From: Mucilaginibacter sp. SG564
Lineage (GTDB): Bacteria > Bacteroidota > Bacteroidia > Sphingobacteriales > Sphingobacteriaceae
Reading direction: 5' to 3'
Assembly: GCF_013149275.1 (NCBI RefSeq)
Contig: NZ_JABGNA010000002.1
Span: forward strand, 496,001 to 560,000
Length of the DNA: 64,000 nucleotides
Shown one piece after another: positions 43,840 to 51,828 of this stretch (position 1 is the stretch's first letter; the number at the start of each line of letters is the position of its first letter). The notes beneath the pieces were generated by a model, which worked only from the letters and a program-made list of their open reading frames with translations, made no database searches and had not been told where the DNA came from. A program made the translations under genes and the position numbers.

Positions 43840-44887
43840 TTATATAAAAATGAAACATAACTTCATAATCAAACCAATAATGCTTAGAGGTGAGATCTTT
43901 TAAAAGCCAGGCACTTCTCAAACGTTTAATTGGGTAGACGACGTTAATAAAGCGCGATGGCCAGTCTTCGAGTAAGTAATGAGCCAACAAAAGTAGCTTC
44001 ATTCGTTCTCCGATTGGCAAGGTGTCAAACCGGTCCCGGTAAGAACCTATTGGTTGCCAGTATTCTAATTTATTGAGCTCGCATAATGAATGACGTAGTT
44101 GTGCTAAAAGTGTACTTTTACTATTGATCAACCTAATTAAATGATGTAAAATATCCAGGTATTGAAAAGGATAAACCAGGAAATCAATAGGTGGACTTTC
44201 GGCGATAAGACAGCGATTTAAGGTTGTTTGCAGCGTTATAATCGATTTGTCTGCTGGCATATTTATCTGTTCGTTTGATAGTTTTTCCCGGCATCGGTAA
44301 CACCTGGCGATATTTACATCGGGCAAAATGTTTTTAAAGCCTACTTCATTTCGAAAGAATACTACAGGTGAATTGCAATTTGGACACCTGTCACTTAACC
44401 AGGATCCACAGTCAACACACGCAAAACTAAGACTTAAGCGCCATGACTTCCTGAAATATGGTTTGCTGATCTGCTCATCATTATACAAGCATCGGGGACA
44501 ATACATTTGACCGTAACCGCTTCGGGTTCTATGATATATTCCAAGCGGAATGATCCAGTTCTGGTTAGTTTTGTATGTGGCTAATTCAAATAATTTACCT
44601 TCATACGAGCTTAAAAATGTGTTTCTGAGCTTATCAGGTGTGATCCTGGAATTGGCGAGGAATACCGCAGAAACTTTATCATAATAAAACCGGTCGATAT
44701 CGCGATTCCAGAATGTTAAATTCTTCCAATATATTTTACAAAAGGTTTCGACTTTTAATCCATGCAAATGCGCAATCCTTGTTAGCCAGCTTGAAAATAA
44801 CTCATCTGGTCGAGGATCCTCATATGCAGGCCATTGGCGGCTTGCATTTAACTGAAAAAAGGACTCTTTAGAAATCAATTTTATCAA
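43823..44887 (-). CDS. tniQ: TniQ target-selection protein
   Basis: A 354-residue protein of the TniQ/TnsD family. The N-terminal domain has PRPDELFSSWLTRIAHLHGL. The zinc ribbons have YCPRC, FACVDC, RCPNC and ARCYRC. In Tn7-like elements TniQ/TnsD binds the target and recruits the ATPase. Given the exact insertion, this one is inferred to read the conserved glycine-rich segment of yifB. Its start overlaps the tniB stop by 20 bases, so the genes are translated together. Confidence 0.93.
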   Translation of the reverse strand: MIKLISKESFFQLNASRQWPAYEDPRPDELFSSWLTRIAHLHGLKVETFCKIYWKNLTFWNRDIDRFYYDKVSAVFLANSRITPDKLRNTFLSSYEGKLFELATYKTNQNWIIPLGIYHRTRSGYGQMYCPRCLYNDEQISKPYFRKSWRLSLSFACVDCGSWLSDRCPNCNSPVVFFRNEVGFKNILPDVNIARCYRCREKLSNEQINMPADKSIITLQTTLNRCLIAESPPIDFLVYPFQYLDILHHLIRLINSKSTLLAQLRHSLCELNKLEYWQPIGSYRDRFDTLPIGERMKLLLLAHYLLEDWPSRFINVVYPIKRLRSAWLLKDLTSKHYWFDYEVMFHFYITNSNR

Positions 44888-45758
44888 CTTGGCGTTTGCG
44901 AGCAGAAGGTGATATATAATCGATATGCTTTAAGATGGCCATATCGATCATTTCTTTCTCACTTGTTATTGCTAAAACAGCAGCCTTTTTTAGGATGGTA
45001 GAAATTTCCCCTATCTTTCCTTCTCCCATTGTAAGAATAGTTGTCGCAATTTCTTGTTGTATAAGATTGGAGGCTTTTTTTAATGGAATTTTTTGCTCAA
45101 AGCTTAATAACAACCTCAAGTATTCTTCATTTAGCTTCCATCGAGGTAAGGGTGCCGGCTCAAATCTGTTTCCTAATTGCGGGTCGGCGTTAATGGCATT
45201 ATAAGCTTCTTTAGTGCCTACTGCAACGATTGCCATTTTTAGTTCGTTTGACAAATACTTGATAACGTTCAAAAAAACTCTTTGATTTGTCATTGTCCCT
45301 GCCAATATGTGATGGATTTCGTCTATGATCAGAATCTTGGTCTCCATGTGTTTAAGTACTTGTATAACTTGAAATTGCTGCTTTCCGACTCTGTCATTAT
45401 GCCTAAAAGGAATAGCCAATGCGTCAAGTATGCTGCTATAAAACCTTTTTTCGTCCGGTTTTGGTGGAGCTTGTACATACACTACAGGAGCTATAAAAAC
45501 ATTGTCTTCATCTCGAATAAAGGGCAAATGTTTATTGAAAAAGCGGTTAACCAAAACGGTTTTACCATTATTGGTTTCTCCCATCAAAAGAAGATTAGGC
45601 ATCCTTAAGGTCTTAGGGTGATTGTATAGCTCATCTAACTTGTCCAAGATGTCTTTGGCTCGGGAATATCCTATCCAAACATCCGCTTTTATCTTTTGAA
45701 TACGTTCGGATTCTTTCAATGCCAAATAGTCTAATACAGATTCGTGCAAATGTTTCAT
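44868..45758 (-). CDS. tniB: TniB AAA+ transposition regulator
   Basis: A 296-residue AAA+ ATPase of the TniB/TnsC type. Walker A is MGETNNGKTVLV at 59-70 and Walker B is LIIDEIHHIL near 144-152. A sensor-1 Asn/Thr region follows (VAVGTKEAYNAI). The short length with no TnsA-binding extension agrees with the missing tnsA. TniB bridges transposase and target selector. It overlaps tniA by 4 bases (ATGA). Confidence 0.95.
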   Translation of the reverse strand: MKHLHESVLDYLALKESERIQKIKADVWIGYSRAKDILDKLDELYNHPKTLRMPNLLLMGETNNGKTVLVNRFFNKHLPFIRDEDNVFIAPVVYVQAPPKPDEKRFYSSILDALAIPFRHNDRVGKQQFQVIQVLKHMETKILIIDEIHHILAGTMTNQRVFLNVIKYLSNELKMAIVAVGTKEAYNAINADPQLGNRFEPAPLPRWKLNEEYLRLLLSFEQKIPLKKASNLIQQEIATTILTMGEGKIGEISTILKKAAVLAITSEKEMIDMAILKHIDYISPSARKRQVDKIDF

Positions 45759-47632
45759 ATATCGTCGAACGGTTTTATCTCTTTGTCATCAAAAATGCTA
45801 CTTAACGGCTTTTCGTCGGTATCGGCGATTTCAGAGGATTGCGCAGCCCTGTTTGAACTTCGTTCTATCGACAGAACAGCTTTTGATTCTTTTTTTATGC
45901 GTTTCGCCCTGGTCGTTTTACTTTTTGAACTCAACTCAATTTCTCTTAAAGCTTCATAAGCAAAAAAAATCGCATCTTCGTCAATGTGCTTTCTGCCTTC
46001 TGCTTCAAGTCTTTTGACTGCCTCACGGTATTCCCAAATAGTAATGGCAGGATGAGCGATGTTCCGGTAAGGAATCTCAAAATACTCATGAAGGTTTGGA
46101 TCATAAAAATATATTAAGCTAATATCCCGCGGGTCACGTTTTACAATAAACTTTTTTTTGATACGCGTCCTTGTACCGGTTGCTTCGGTGGCATGAATCC
46201 GGTTTCTTAAGATGTCACTATAATAGGTGATGTGGTCAATCTTGATTCCATATCGCTGTATGGTTCGTTCTGATGTAGGTAAAAAATCAAGTTTAAGCTT
46301 TCTTTCATTGAAAACTTTTGGAGGAAGGCCAACACCTGGCTTAACATCAGTTCCTAAAATTCCTTCTTTGAACTTTGCTAAAGGCGTCGTTGATATCCCT
46401 TTATGCAATGTTTTGTGATAAATATTTACAATGTAGTAAACTAGCCATTTCTCAAACTCTTTAATTGAAAAGATGGCGTTAGTAACGCTGTCATAGTTAC
46501 TCTTTTCGGCAGGATTTGAAAAAGTTGTACCAGGAAGGTCATGGACGTTATTCATACAGGTACCCATTAGCCTTTCAATATGTCCTCCAAAGTTAGGTTG
46601 TTTAACTGGCCGCCATTCGAGTTTGATATTGTATTCATTACACGCTTTTGCCAGGGTTTTGCCGTGAAACTCTTTCGCGTTGTCGACGTGGATCCTTTTC
46701 ATAATTCCCCAATAGGGCCACTCGCCTTCAACTTCAAGTTTATTTAAATATATTTCCTTTGACAGTATAGCATTGTACAAGCACATGCCAACGCCTATAG
46801 TTCCGGGTGGATCATAGGACAGATAGATGCCCACGATCATTCGGCTATACACATCGAGAGCAACAGTAATCCACGGCCTTCCCATTGGCTTTCGGCTTGT
46901 TTCATCTACTAATTCCAGATCTACTTTAGTATGATCTATCTGAATTATAGAAAGCGGATAATCCGCGCCAGGCACTGAACCTCCAATTGGACTGAATTTT
47001 TCACTTGCTAATTTTTTCCCATATCTTTTTTTTGTGACCTCCTCCTCGGATATGCTGCTGAGTCTCTTGCGAAAAGTGTTGATATGCGGGACCTCTAAGC
47101 TTTGGCTTTTACATGCGGCAGCTATCTCCAGGTAAGCTTTTTTAATAGAAAATCTTTTTCTTGTAAGATACATTTCCTCTAAGAACGAATTAAGGATTAT
47201 GTCTTGCCCTAAAGATAGCCGGCTGATTCCTTTACCACCATGTTTTCGCTTAGGAGCTAATGCTGAGATTGTCCCGATTTGCTCAAATTGGTTTAGCCAC
47301 CTGTAAAGAGTCGCCGGATGAATGCTGTGTGTAGCAGCAATATGCTTTACCAGGCTTGATCTATTGGTAGAGGTATTTATTATCGGTTCGATAATGTTGT
47401 ATCGTTTTTGGGCTGCTTCCCATCGTTCATCAGATATATTTTCTACAGCTTCGAAGTAGTCTCGCGATTCGCTTTTCAAAACCTCAAGATGATTTATTTC
47501 GGCCCTAATGTAGACTGCTGATTTTTCGAGGTGCCTAAGTAGCACTACTTTTAGGTCGATCACCCGCTGCACCATATACTTTTCAGCTAAGTATATCACT
47601 ATGGCGCCTGGTTTTAACTCTAAGGTATTCAT
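45755..47632 (-). CDS. tniA: TniA DDE transposase
   Basis: A 625-residue transposase when begun at 47632 (MNTLELKPGAIVIYLAEKY); a start at 47665 would add 11 residues. An N-terminal HTH is seen near 85-135 (SIHPATLYRWLNQFEQIG). The rve/DDE core has Asp233 (IIQIDHTKVD), Asp317 (IHVDNAKEF) and Glu353 (FGGHIERLMG), a DD35E spacing. A Mu-type C-terminal beta domain follows, and the Lys/Arg-rich tail probably contacts TniB. It is the first gene of tniA-tniB-tniQ, 236 bases from the right end. Confidence 0.96.
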   Translation of the reverse strand: MNTLELKPGAIVIYLAEKYMVQRVIDLKVVLLRHLEKSAVYIRAEINHLEVLKSESRDYFEAVENISDERWEAAQKRYNIIEPIINTSTNRSSLVKHIAATHSIHPATLYRWLNQFEQIGTISALAPKRKHGGKGISRLSLGQDIILNSFLEEMYLTRKRFSIKKAYLEIAAACKSQSLEVPHINTFRKRLSSISEEEVTKKRYGKKLASEKFSPIGGSVPGADYPLSIIQIDHTKVDLELVDETSRKPMGRPWITVALDVYSRMIVGIYLSYDPPGTIGVGMCLYNAILSKEIYLNKLEVEGEWPYWGIMKRIHVDNAKEFHGKTLAKACNEYNIKLEWRPVKQPNFGGHIERLMGTCMNNVHDLPGTTFSNPAEKSNYDSVTNAIFSIKEFEKWLVYYIVNIYHKTLHKGISTTPLAKFKEGILGTDVKPGVGLPPKVFNERKLKLDFLPTSERTIQRYGIKIDHITYYSDILRNRIHATEATGTRTRIKKKFIVKRDPRDISLIYFYDPNLHEYFEIPYRNIAHPAITIWEYREAVKRLEAEGRKHIDEDAIFFAYEALREIELSSKSKTTRAKRIKKESKAVLSIERSSNRAAQSSEIADTDEKPLSSIFDDKEIKPFDDI

Positions 47633-47771
47633 GCTCCTTAATTTGAATTGGAATGCTATAATCAATTTAATCTCATCGTCCAGTTAAAGCAACTCTCCTC
47701 TTTTAAAGATACTATGAAACTATTAAACTATTGATTAATTATTTTGTCGCATTTGGTTGTGTTAATTTTAA

Positions 47772-47868
47772 AACTTCTCGCAGCTTCATATGTAAATTTT
47801 CGCAACCCCTTTTGTATATTTGTTTAATTGCCTTGAATACTATATCGCATGTTCTTTTGTATTTGACA
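47772..47868 (-). repeat. Right transposon end with three TniA-site repeats
   Basis: Read inward from ACA, the repeats are ATGCGAT, TTGCGAAAAT and CTGCGAGAAG, with CGC at 47846, 47801 and 47779 on the plus strand. The outermost 24 bases pair with the left end at 17 positions. Spacing is looser than at the left end, as in other asymmetrical Tn7-type ends. Confidence 0.85.
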
Positions 47869-47873
47869 GGTGG
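47869..47873. repeat. yifB: Right target-site duplication GGTGG
   Basis: Exact copy of 31786-31790, placed directly after the ACA end. The next bases (TGGCGGTAATCC) continue yifB in frame as GGGN. Confidence 0.93.
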
Positions 47874-48555
47874 TGGCGGTAATCCGCAGCCCGGCGAAAT
47901 TTCATTGGCGCACAATGGGGTTTTATTTTTGGATGAACTGCCTGAGTTTAAGCGCAGCGCCCTCGAAGTAATGCGCCAGCCGCTGGAAGAACGACGGGTA
48001 ACTATTTCAAGGGCCAAATTCACCGTCGATTATCCATCAAGCTTTATGCTGGTAGCCAGTATGAACCCCTGCCCTTGCGGTTATTATAATCACCCCGAAA
48101 AAGAATGCATTTGTCCGCCGGGAATGGTGCAAAAATATTTGAGCAAGATCTCTGGTCCGCTGTTAGACAGGATCGATCTGCATGTAGAAGTAACGCCCGT
48201 AAATTTCAGCGAATTATCCTCAGACCGTGCCGCCGAAAAAAGCGAACTGATCCGTGAACGTGTGATAAAAGCCCGGGAAGTACAGGTAGAGCGTTTCGGT
48301 AACCGCCCCGATCTGCATGCCAATGCCCAGATGAGCCCCCAGATGGTGCGTGACTTGTGTAAGATAGACGTAGCCGGCCAAACCCTGCTCAAAAGAGCTA
48401 TGGAAAAGCTGGGTCTATCTGCCCGGGCATATGACCGTATCCTGAAAGTATCCCGCACCATCGCCGACCTGGCCGGTAGCGAAGACATCAAATTGGAACA
48501 CCTGGCCGAGGCTATACATTTCCGAAGTTTGGATCGGGAAGGCTGGGCCGGGTAG
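47874..48555 (+). pseudogene. yifB: yifB/comM 3' part after the transposon
   Basis: The remaining 226 residues and stop of the YifB protein: [22 protein letters not shown] (Walker B), the cysteine pair [23 protein letters not shown], and the C-terminal Mg-chelatase helical lid ending in SLDREGWAG. An open frame continues upstream to 47731 inside the transposon end, but it is not a natural start. No promoter was seen for it. The split is clean, with no bases lost. Confidence 0.95.
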
Positions 48556-48640
48556 TCTGGAGACGGAGCCTCTGGGCATGGTGGTTCAGTTTTGGAAACT
48601 ACGGACAGCGGAGCAAAACAATTATTCGGGATACTAATCT

Positions 48641-48880
48641 ATGAGAAACGTCATATTTTACACATATACCTGTTTGGTTGCAATTTGTGTGTGGCTATTA
48701 GCTAAATCCTTAATTAATTACGTTTCAAGGCCCTTGGTAAGGTATATACTATTGGCATATTTCCCTGTATTTATACTGTTGCGTGGGTTGATCAATTCTA
48801 GATATAGAGATTTGCTGAATTACCTTTACGGGGTATTTTTGATAATACTAATCCTTGTTTTAAGATATATCTATTTGTAA
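48641..48880 (+). CDS. Small membrane protein (79 residues)
   Basis: A 79-residue protein with three hydrophobic segments: VIFYTYTCLVAICVWLLA (about 4-21), YILLAYFPVFILLRGLI (34-50) and FLIILILVLRYIYL at the end. No family recognised. It lies between the yifB 3' part and an M61-like peptidase gene. It may be a real small protein or a spurious frame. Confidence 0.4.
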   Translation: MRNVIFYTYTCLVAICVWLLAKSLINYVSRPLVRYILLAYFPVFILLRGLINSRYRDLLNYLYGVFLIILILVLRYIYL

Positions 48881-49031
48881 AGATCAAGCTATTTCCTGCT
48901 ATCGCAAGCGTCCCGCTTGTGGCATCATACCAAGAAACCTTGTAACCCATTATCTTTACCACAAAGGACCCGCTTGCGGTAGCCGCGAATTCATCCGACA
49001 TTTGCAATTGATTATACATGATATTTAAGCT

Positions 49032-50732
49032 ATGTTGCTGAAAAAACTATTTGTTGCCATTATCTTATTGGCTCTCTACTCCAAAGCACATAGCCAGGTT
49101 AAATTGCAATTAAAAATATCGTATGCCGATAATAATGTGATCAACGGTATAGGTGTGACTTATGTACTGCCCGAAGGTTACGGTGATTCCAAAGACAAGA
49201 TCATTCTTCTGTTTGACAAACTCACGCCATTACAGCGGACACGAGATACCGTATGCGACTTAAATGCGAAGGACAATTCGGGTCCGGTTAAATTTCATCA
49301 GGTAAAAAGTAAAACGATAAATGGCAATGATTACGACTGTATACAAGCAGATCGTAGTATAACAGGGCCTTTGCAAATTTCCTATCGTGTACCTCTCGCA
49401 AATCCCATTCCCGCCCAAAGCGGCCCCGTCAGAGATTTGCAGGCCGCAGGCGACGGCATATCCGGATCATTTGGTGGTTTTTTGCTGCTGCCCTATACAG
49501 ACAAAGCTATGGAGATTCAGCTCGATTGGGAATCGCCGGGTACGGCCGATGCTGTATGTAGTTATGGCCCCGGAAAGTCAATAAAATTTCAAACAACTTT
49601 CGGTGATCTCTTAGAAGCACAGTTTTTAGCGGGGACGCTTAGTTCGTTCACCTCAACAGATCATCCTCGTGGCTTCAGCATGTATGGGCTCGGTAAGGGA
49701 TCGGATAGTGAATTTAAGGCTGCTGCTAATTGGGCTGCAAAAGCCCACCAGGTAATCAGGGATAGCCTGGAAGGGTCGTCCGAAAAGCCTTTTTATTACT
49801 TTTTTCGTTCTTACAATGGTCCTCCTTTATCAAGCGGAAGGGCAACCAGTGGTTCGTTTGTTTTGTATGTGCCTACGGGTATTTCGCTGAATGATGAGGA
49901 TATTAAATCGCTATCTGCTCATGAGATGATACATGTTTTTGTTGCTGATCTGTACGATCCGGACGGACTTGCTGATTGGTATGTAGAAGGTATCGCAGAT
50001 TATTTATCTGTTAAACTTTTGTATGATGCAGGATTGATTAGCGAGAAACGGTATTTAGAACTTAGGAACGGCGAGCTCGCAGAATATTATACCAATCGGC
50101 TTAGAAATGTCCCCAATCAAAAAATCCCACAAATTATGTGGTCTGGCCGTAATGCCTGGACAACGCCTTATACCCGAGGCGCGCTGTATTTTGCCGATCT
50201 GGAAGGAAAACTTCGACAGCACCGGATAAAAAACGTTTCTGTGCTATCCCTCATCAGGGAAATGAACCGCCTGAAAGCAAGCGGCCTGCAAACTACCGAG
50301 CAAACGTGGATAGAGCTGATCAAAAAAAGAGCAGGCGACTGGGCTGTAAACGATTTTAAATTGATGATGGCGGGACGATTGCTCATCCCGGTTAATAACG
50401 CGTATGGTGAAAATTTCAAGCGGAAATCAGTCACTACGCAATTCTTTGATTTAGGTTTTGATAAACCCCAAGCGATAAAAGCCGGAGAAGGTATTGCCAG
50501 ACTAAATCCAAAATCGCCGGCGGCTCTGGCTGGTTTAAAAAATGGAGATACCATTGCATCTGCTACCAATTTGATACCGGCTTATGAAAGCTATACTAAT
50601 GCTGTAACTATTACCGTAAAGCGTAGCGGCATTGATTTGCCGATCACATTTAAGCCGCGTACAGGCCGCACCACGGGTTACAAATGGTTTTCTATTACCG
50701 CTGTATCTGCCAAACATTTACGCAGGCACTAA
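49032..50732 (+). CDS. Exported M61-like peptidase with C-terminal PDZ
   Basis: A 566-residue exported protein, signal MLLKKLFVAIILLALYSKAHS. A beta N-domain leads to a gluzincin site: SAHEMIHVFVAD (HExxH) and the third-ligand segment DWYVEGIADYL. A PDZ domain lies near 480-540 (IARLNPKSPAALAGLKNGDTI). This is the M61 glycyl aminopeptidase layout, though sequence match is weak. It probably acts in the periplasm. It is transcribed alone. Confidence 0.8.
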   Translation: MLLKKLFVAIILLALYSKAHSQVKLQLKISYADNNVINGIGVTYVLPEGYGDSKDKIILLFDKLTPLQRTRDTVCDLNAKDNSGPVKFHQVKSKTINGNDYDCIQADRSITGPLQISYRVPLANPIPAQSGPVRDLQAAGDGISGSFGGFLLLPYTDKAMEIQLDWESPGTADAVCSYGPGKSIKFQTTFGDLLEAQFLAGTLSSFTSTDHPRGFSMYGLGKGSDSEFKAAANWAAKAHQVIRDSLEGSSEKPFYYFFRSYNGPPLSSGRATSGSFVLYVPTGISLNDEDIKSLSAHEMIHVFVADLYDPDGLADWYVEGIADYLSVKLLYDAGLISEKRYLELRNGELAEYYTNRLRNVPNQKIPQIMWSGRNAWTTPYTRGALYFADLEGKLRQHRIKNVSVLSLIREMNRLKASGLQTTEQTWIELIKKRAGDWAVNDFKLMMAGRLLIPVNNAYGENFKRKSVTTQFFDLGFDKPQAIKAGEGIARLNPKSPAALAGLKNGDTIASATNLIPAYESYTNAVTITVKRSGIDLPITFKPRTGRTTGYKWFSITAVSAKHLRRH

Positions 50733-50789
50733 AAGGATCAGGCACATTGAATTTAACACAATGCTAAAGTATTCGCCAGGCCGGATAGC

Positions 50790-51479
50790 CTACCTGTTTT
50801 TGAGATAGGCCACATATTTTTGCAGTTCATCGCCTGTTTCTGTTGCGGTTAATGCAAGGTATTCGTTAAGCAGCACCGGGTCTTTTATGTACTCATCAAT
50901 GGCCTGGAGGCAGCCAATTTTATGGTATTCCTCGTCAACCATTTCCCATGATTGTTTCAGGAGCTCTCTGATATCCGGATAGCCGAGTTTGGCCAATGAC
51001 AGCAGGGACAAGCGTTTGGTATATTCGTCGCTGCAAAAGTAGAGTTCTAAAAGGGTGTCCTCTGTTTCCGGGGTAAGCTTATCCTGTTTTTTAAAAGATG
51101 ACGCGAATTGCGATTTGGCATCGTTATACTCGGCCCCATGTAATTTGGAGACCGCCCGGGCAAGAATAAGAAAATCATCAATTGATAAGTGGCCAATATT
51201 TGACAATTCGGGCGCTGCGGATAACCAGGCAATCATCCTGCCCACATCCCAATGCCCGGCAATAAGGTAAAGCAAATTGGCCAGATCTTCATCATCCAGC
51301 TGATTGATCTGTTGGGCAGCAAGCAGACCCGAAAAATAATTTTCTATAGATTTCCAGTCGGGATAGCTGGTATCATCAAAGTGCAGATCCTGGATCTCTT
51401 GTGGGGTATGATGCGCAGACAACCACTTTTTGAATGCGCGTACAAAATCTCTAAGTATTGTTTTATGATCTGTCATCAT
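50790..51479 (-). CDS. HEAT-repeat-like protein, unknown
   Basis: A 229-residue all-helical acidic protein with HEAT/ARM-like pairs near 120-215 (TLLELYFCSDEYTKRLSLLSLAKLGYP, WEMVDEEYHKIGCLQAIDEY). Similar proteins include immunity proteins and scaffold proteins; this one has no partner next to it. No signal peptide. The function is unknown. Confidence 0.65.
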   Translation of the reverse strand: MMTDHKTILRDFVRAFKKWLSAHHTPQEIQDLHFDDTSYPDWKSIENYFSGLLAAQQINQLDDEDLANLLYLIAGHWDVGRMIAWLSAAPELSNIGHLSIDDFLILARAVSKLHGAEYNDAKSQFASSFKKQDKLTPETEDTLLELYFCSDEYTKRLSLLSLAKLGYPDIRELLKQSWEMVDEEYHKIGCLQAIDEYIKDPVLLNEYLALTATETGDELQKYVAYLKNR

Positions 51480-51520
51480 CGGGAGGCAACAATGTTTAAC
51501 AAAAATAGCAATAACCTAAG

Positions 51521-51558
51521 AATAACGACTTCGGGACAATGTTTCCGGAGTCGTTATT
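51521..51558 (-). terminator. Terminator-like hairpin
   Basis: Stem AATAACGACT.CGG/CCG.AGTCGTTATT with a 10-base loop. It is followed on the plus strand by TTTT and preceded by an A-rich stretch. It lies between the HEAT-like gene and the GH5 gene, on the downstream side of GH5. Confidence 0.65.
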
Positions 51559-51635
51559 TTTAGACGTGATGAAAGACGATCTTACTAAAGTAGCGGAGAT
51601 GATTGTGCTTTTGGATAGTTGGGCCAATAAGTAGT

Positions 51636-51675
51636 ACGGCGAAGACTATGATCATTAATCAAAACTCTTCGCCGT
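51636..51675. repeat. Intergenic hairpin ACGGCGAAGA/TCTTCGCCGT
   Basis: Perfect 10-bp arms around a 20-base loop. The region 51480-51828 has no convincing gene and also holds the repeat at 51693-51790. Confidence 0.65.
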
Positions 51676-51692
51676 GCTTAAATGGCAAATTC

Positions 51693-51790
51693 TGGGTTTA
51701 CACTTTTTGAGTGTTATTTTTTATAATTTATTGATTATAAGATAAATAAGTCAATGTTAACCATAAAAAGTGTAAACCCATGTAAACCCA
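51693..51790. repeat. 16-bp inverted repeat plus an extra half copy
   Basis: TGGGTTTACACTTTTT (51693-51708) is exactly complementary to 51765-51780. A further direct copy TGTAAACCCA follows at 51781-51790. Both arms begin and end in T-G/C-A, as small mobile or regulatory dyads do. The origin is unknown. Confidence 0.7.
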
Positions 51791-51828
51791 CTTTTTTAAA
51801 AAATGGTCGGGCTATTCAATGATTTATT

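Larger units (their letters stand above)
31791..47868. mobile_element. Tn5053/Tn402-like (Tn7-like) transposon in yifB, 16,078 bp
   Basis: The element runs TGTTATTTACAGAAG to TTGACA. The left end matches the Tn402-family end (TGTCATTTTCAGAAG, from memory) at 13 of 15 bases. The two ends pair as imperfect inverted repeats, 17 of 24 positions. It carries tniA, tniB and tniQ near the right end and a serine resolvase in the middle, but no TnsA-like nuclease. That predicts copy-in (cointegrate) transposition followed by resolution. Cargo fills the left two thirds. Base composition is more AT-rich than the flanks. TniQ is inferred to select the yifB site, as in Acinetobacter comM islands. Confidence 0.95.

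Noticed and set aside
47731..47868. N-terminal extension of the yifB 3' frame
   Set aside because: The extra codons lie inside the transposon end and give no homology; they are chance read-through of the insertion.
31791..47868. CRISPR-associated transposon (CAST)
   Set aside because: No Cas genes or repeat-spacer array occur in the element; target choice is explained by TniQ and the yifB site.
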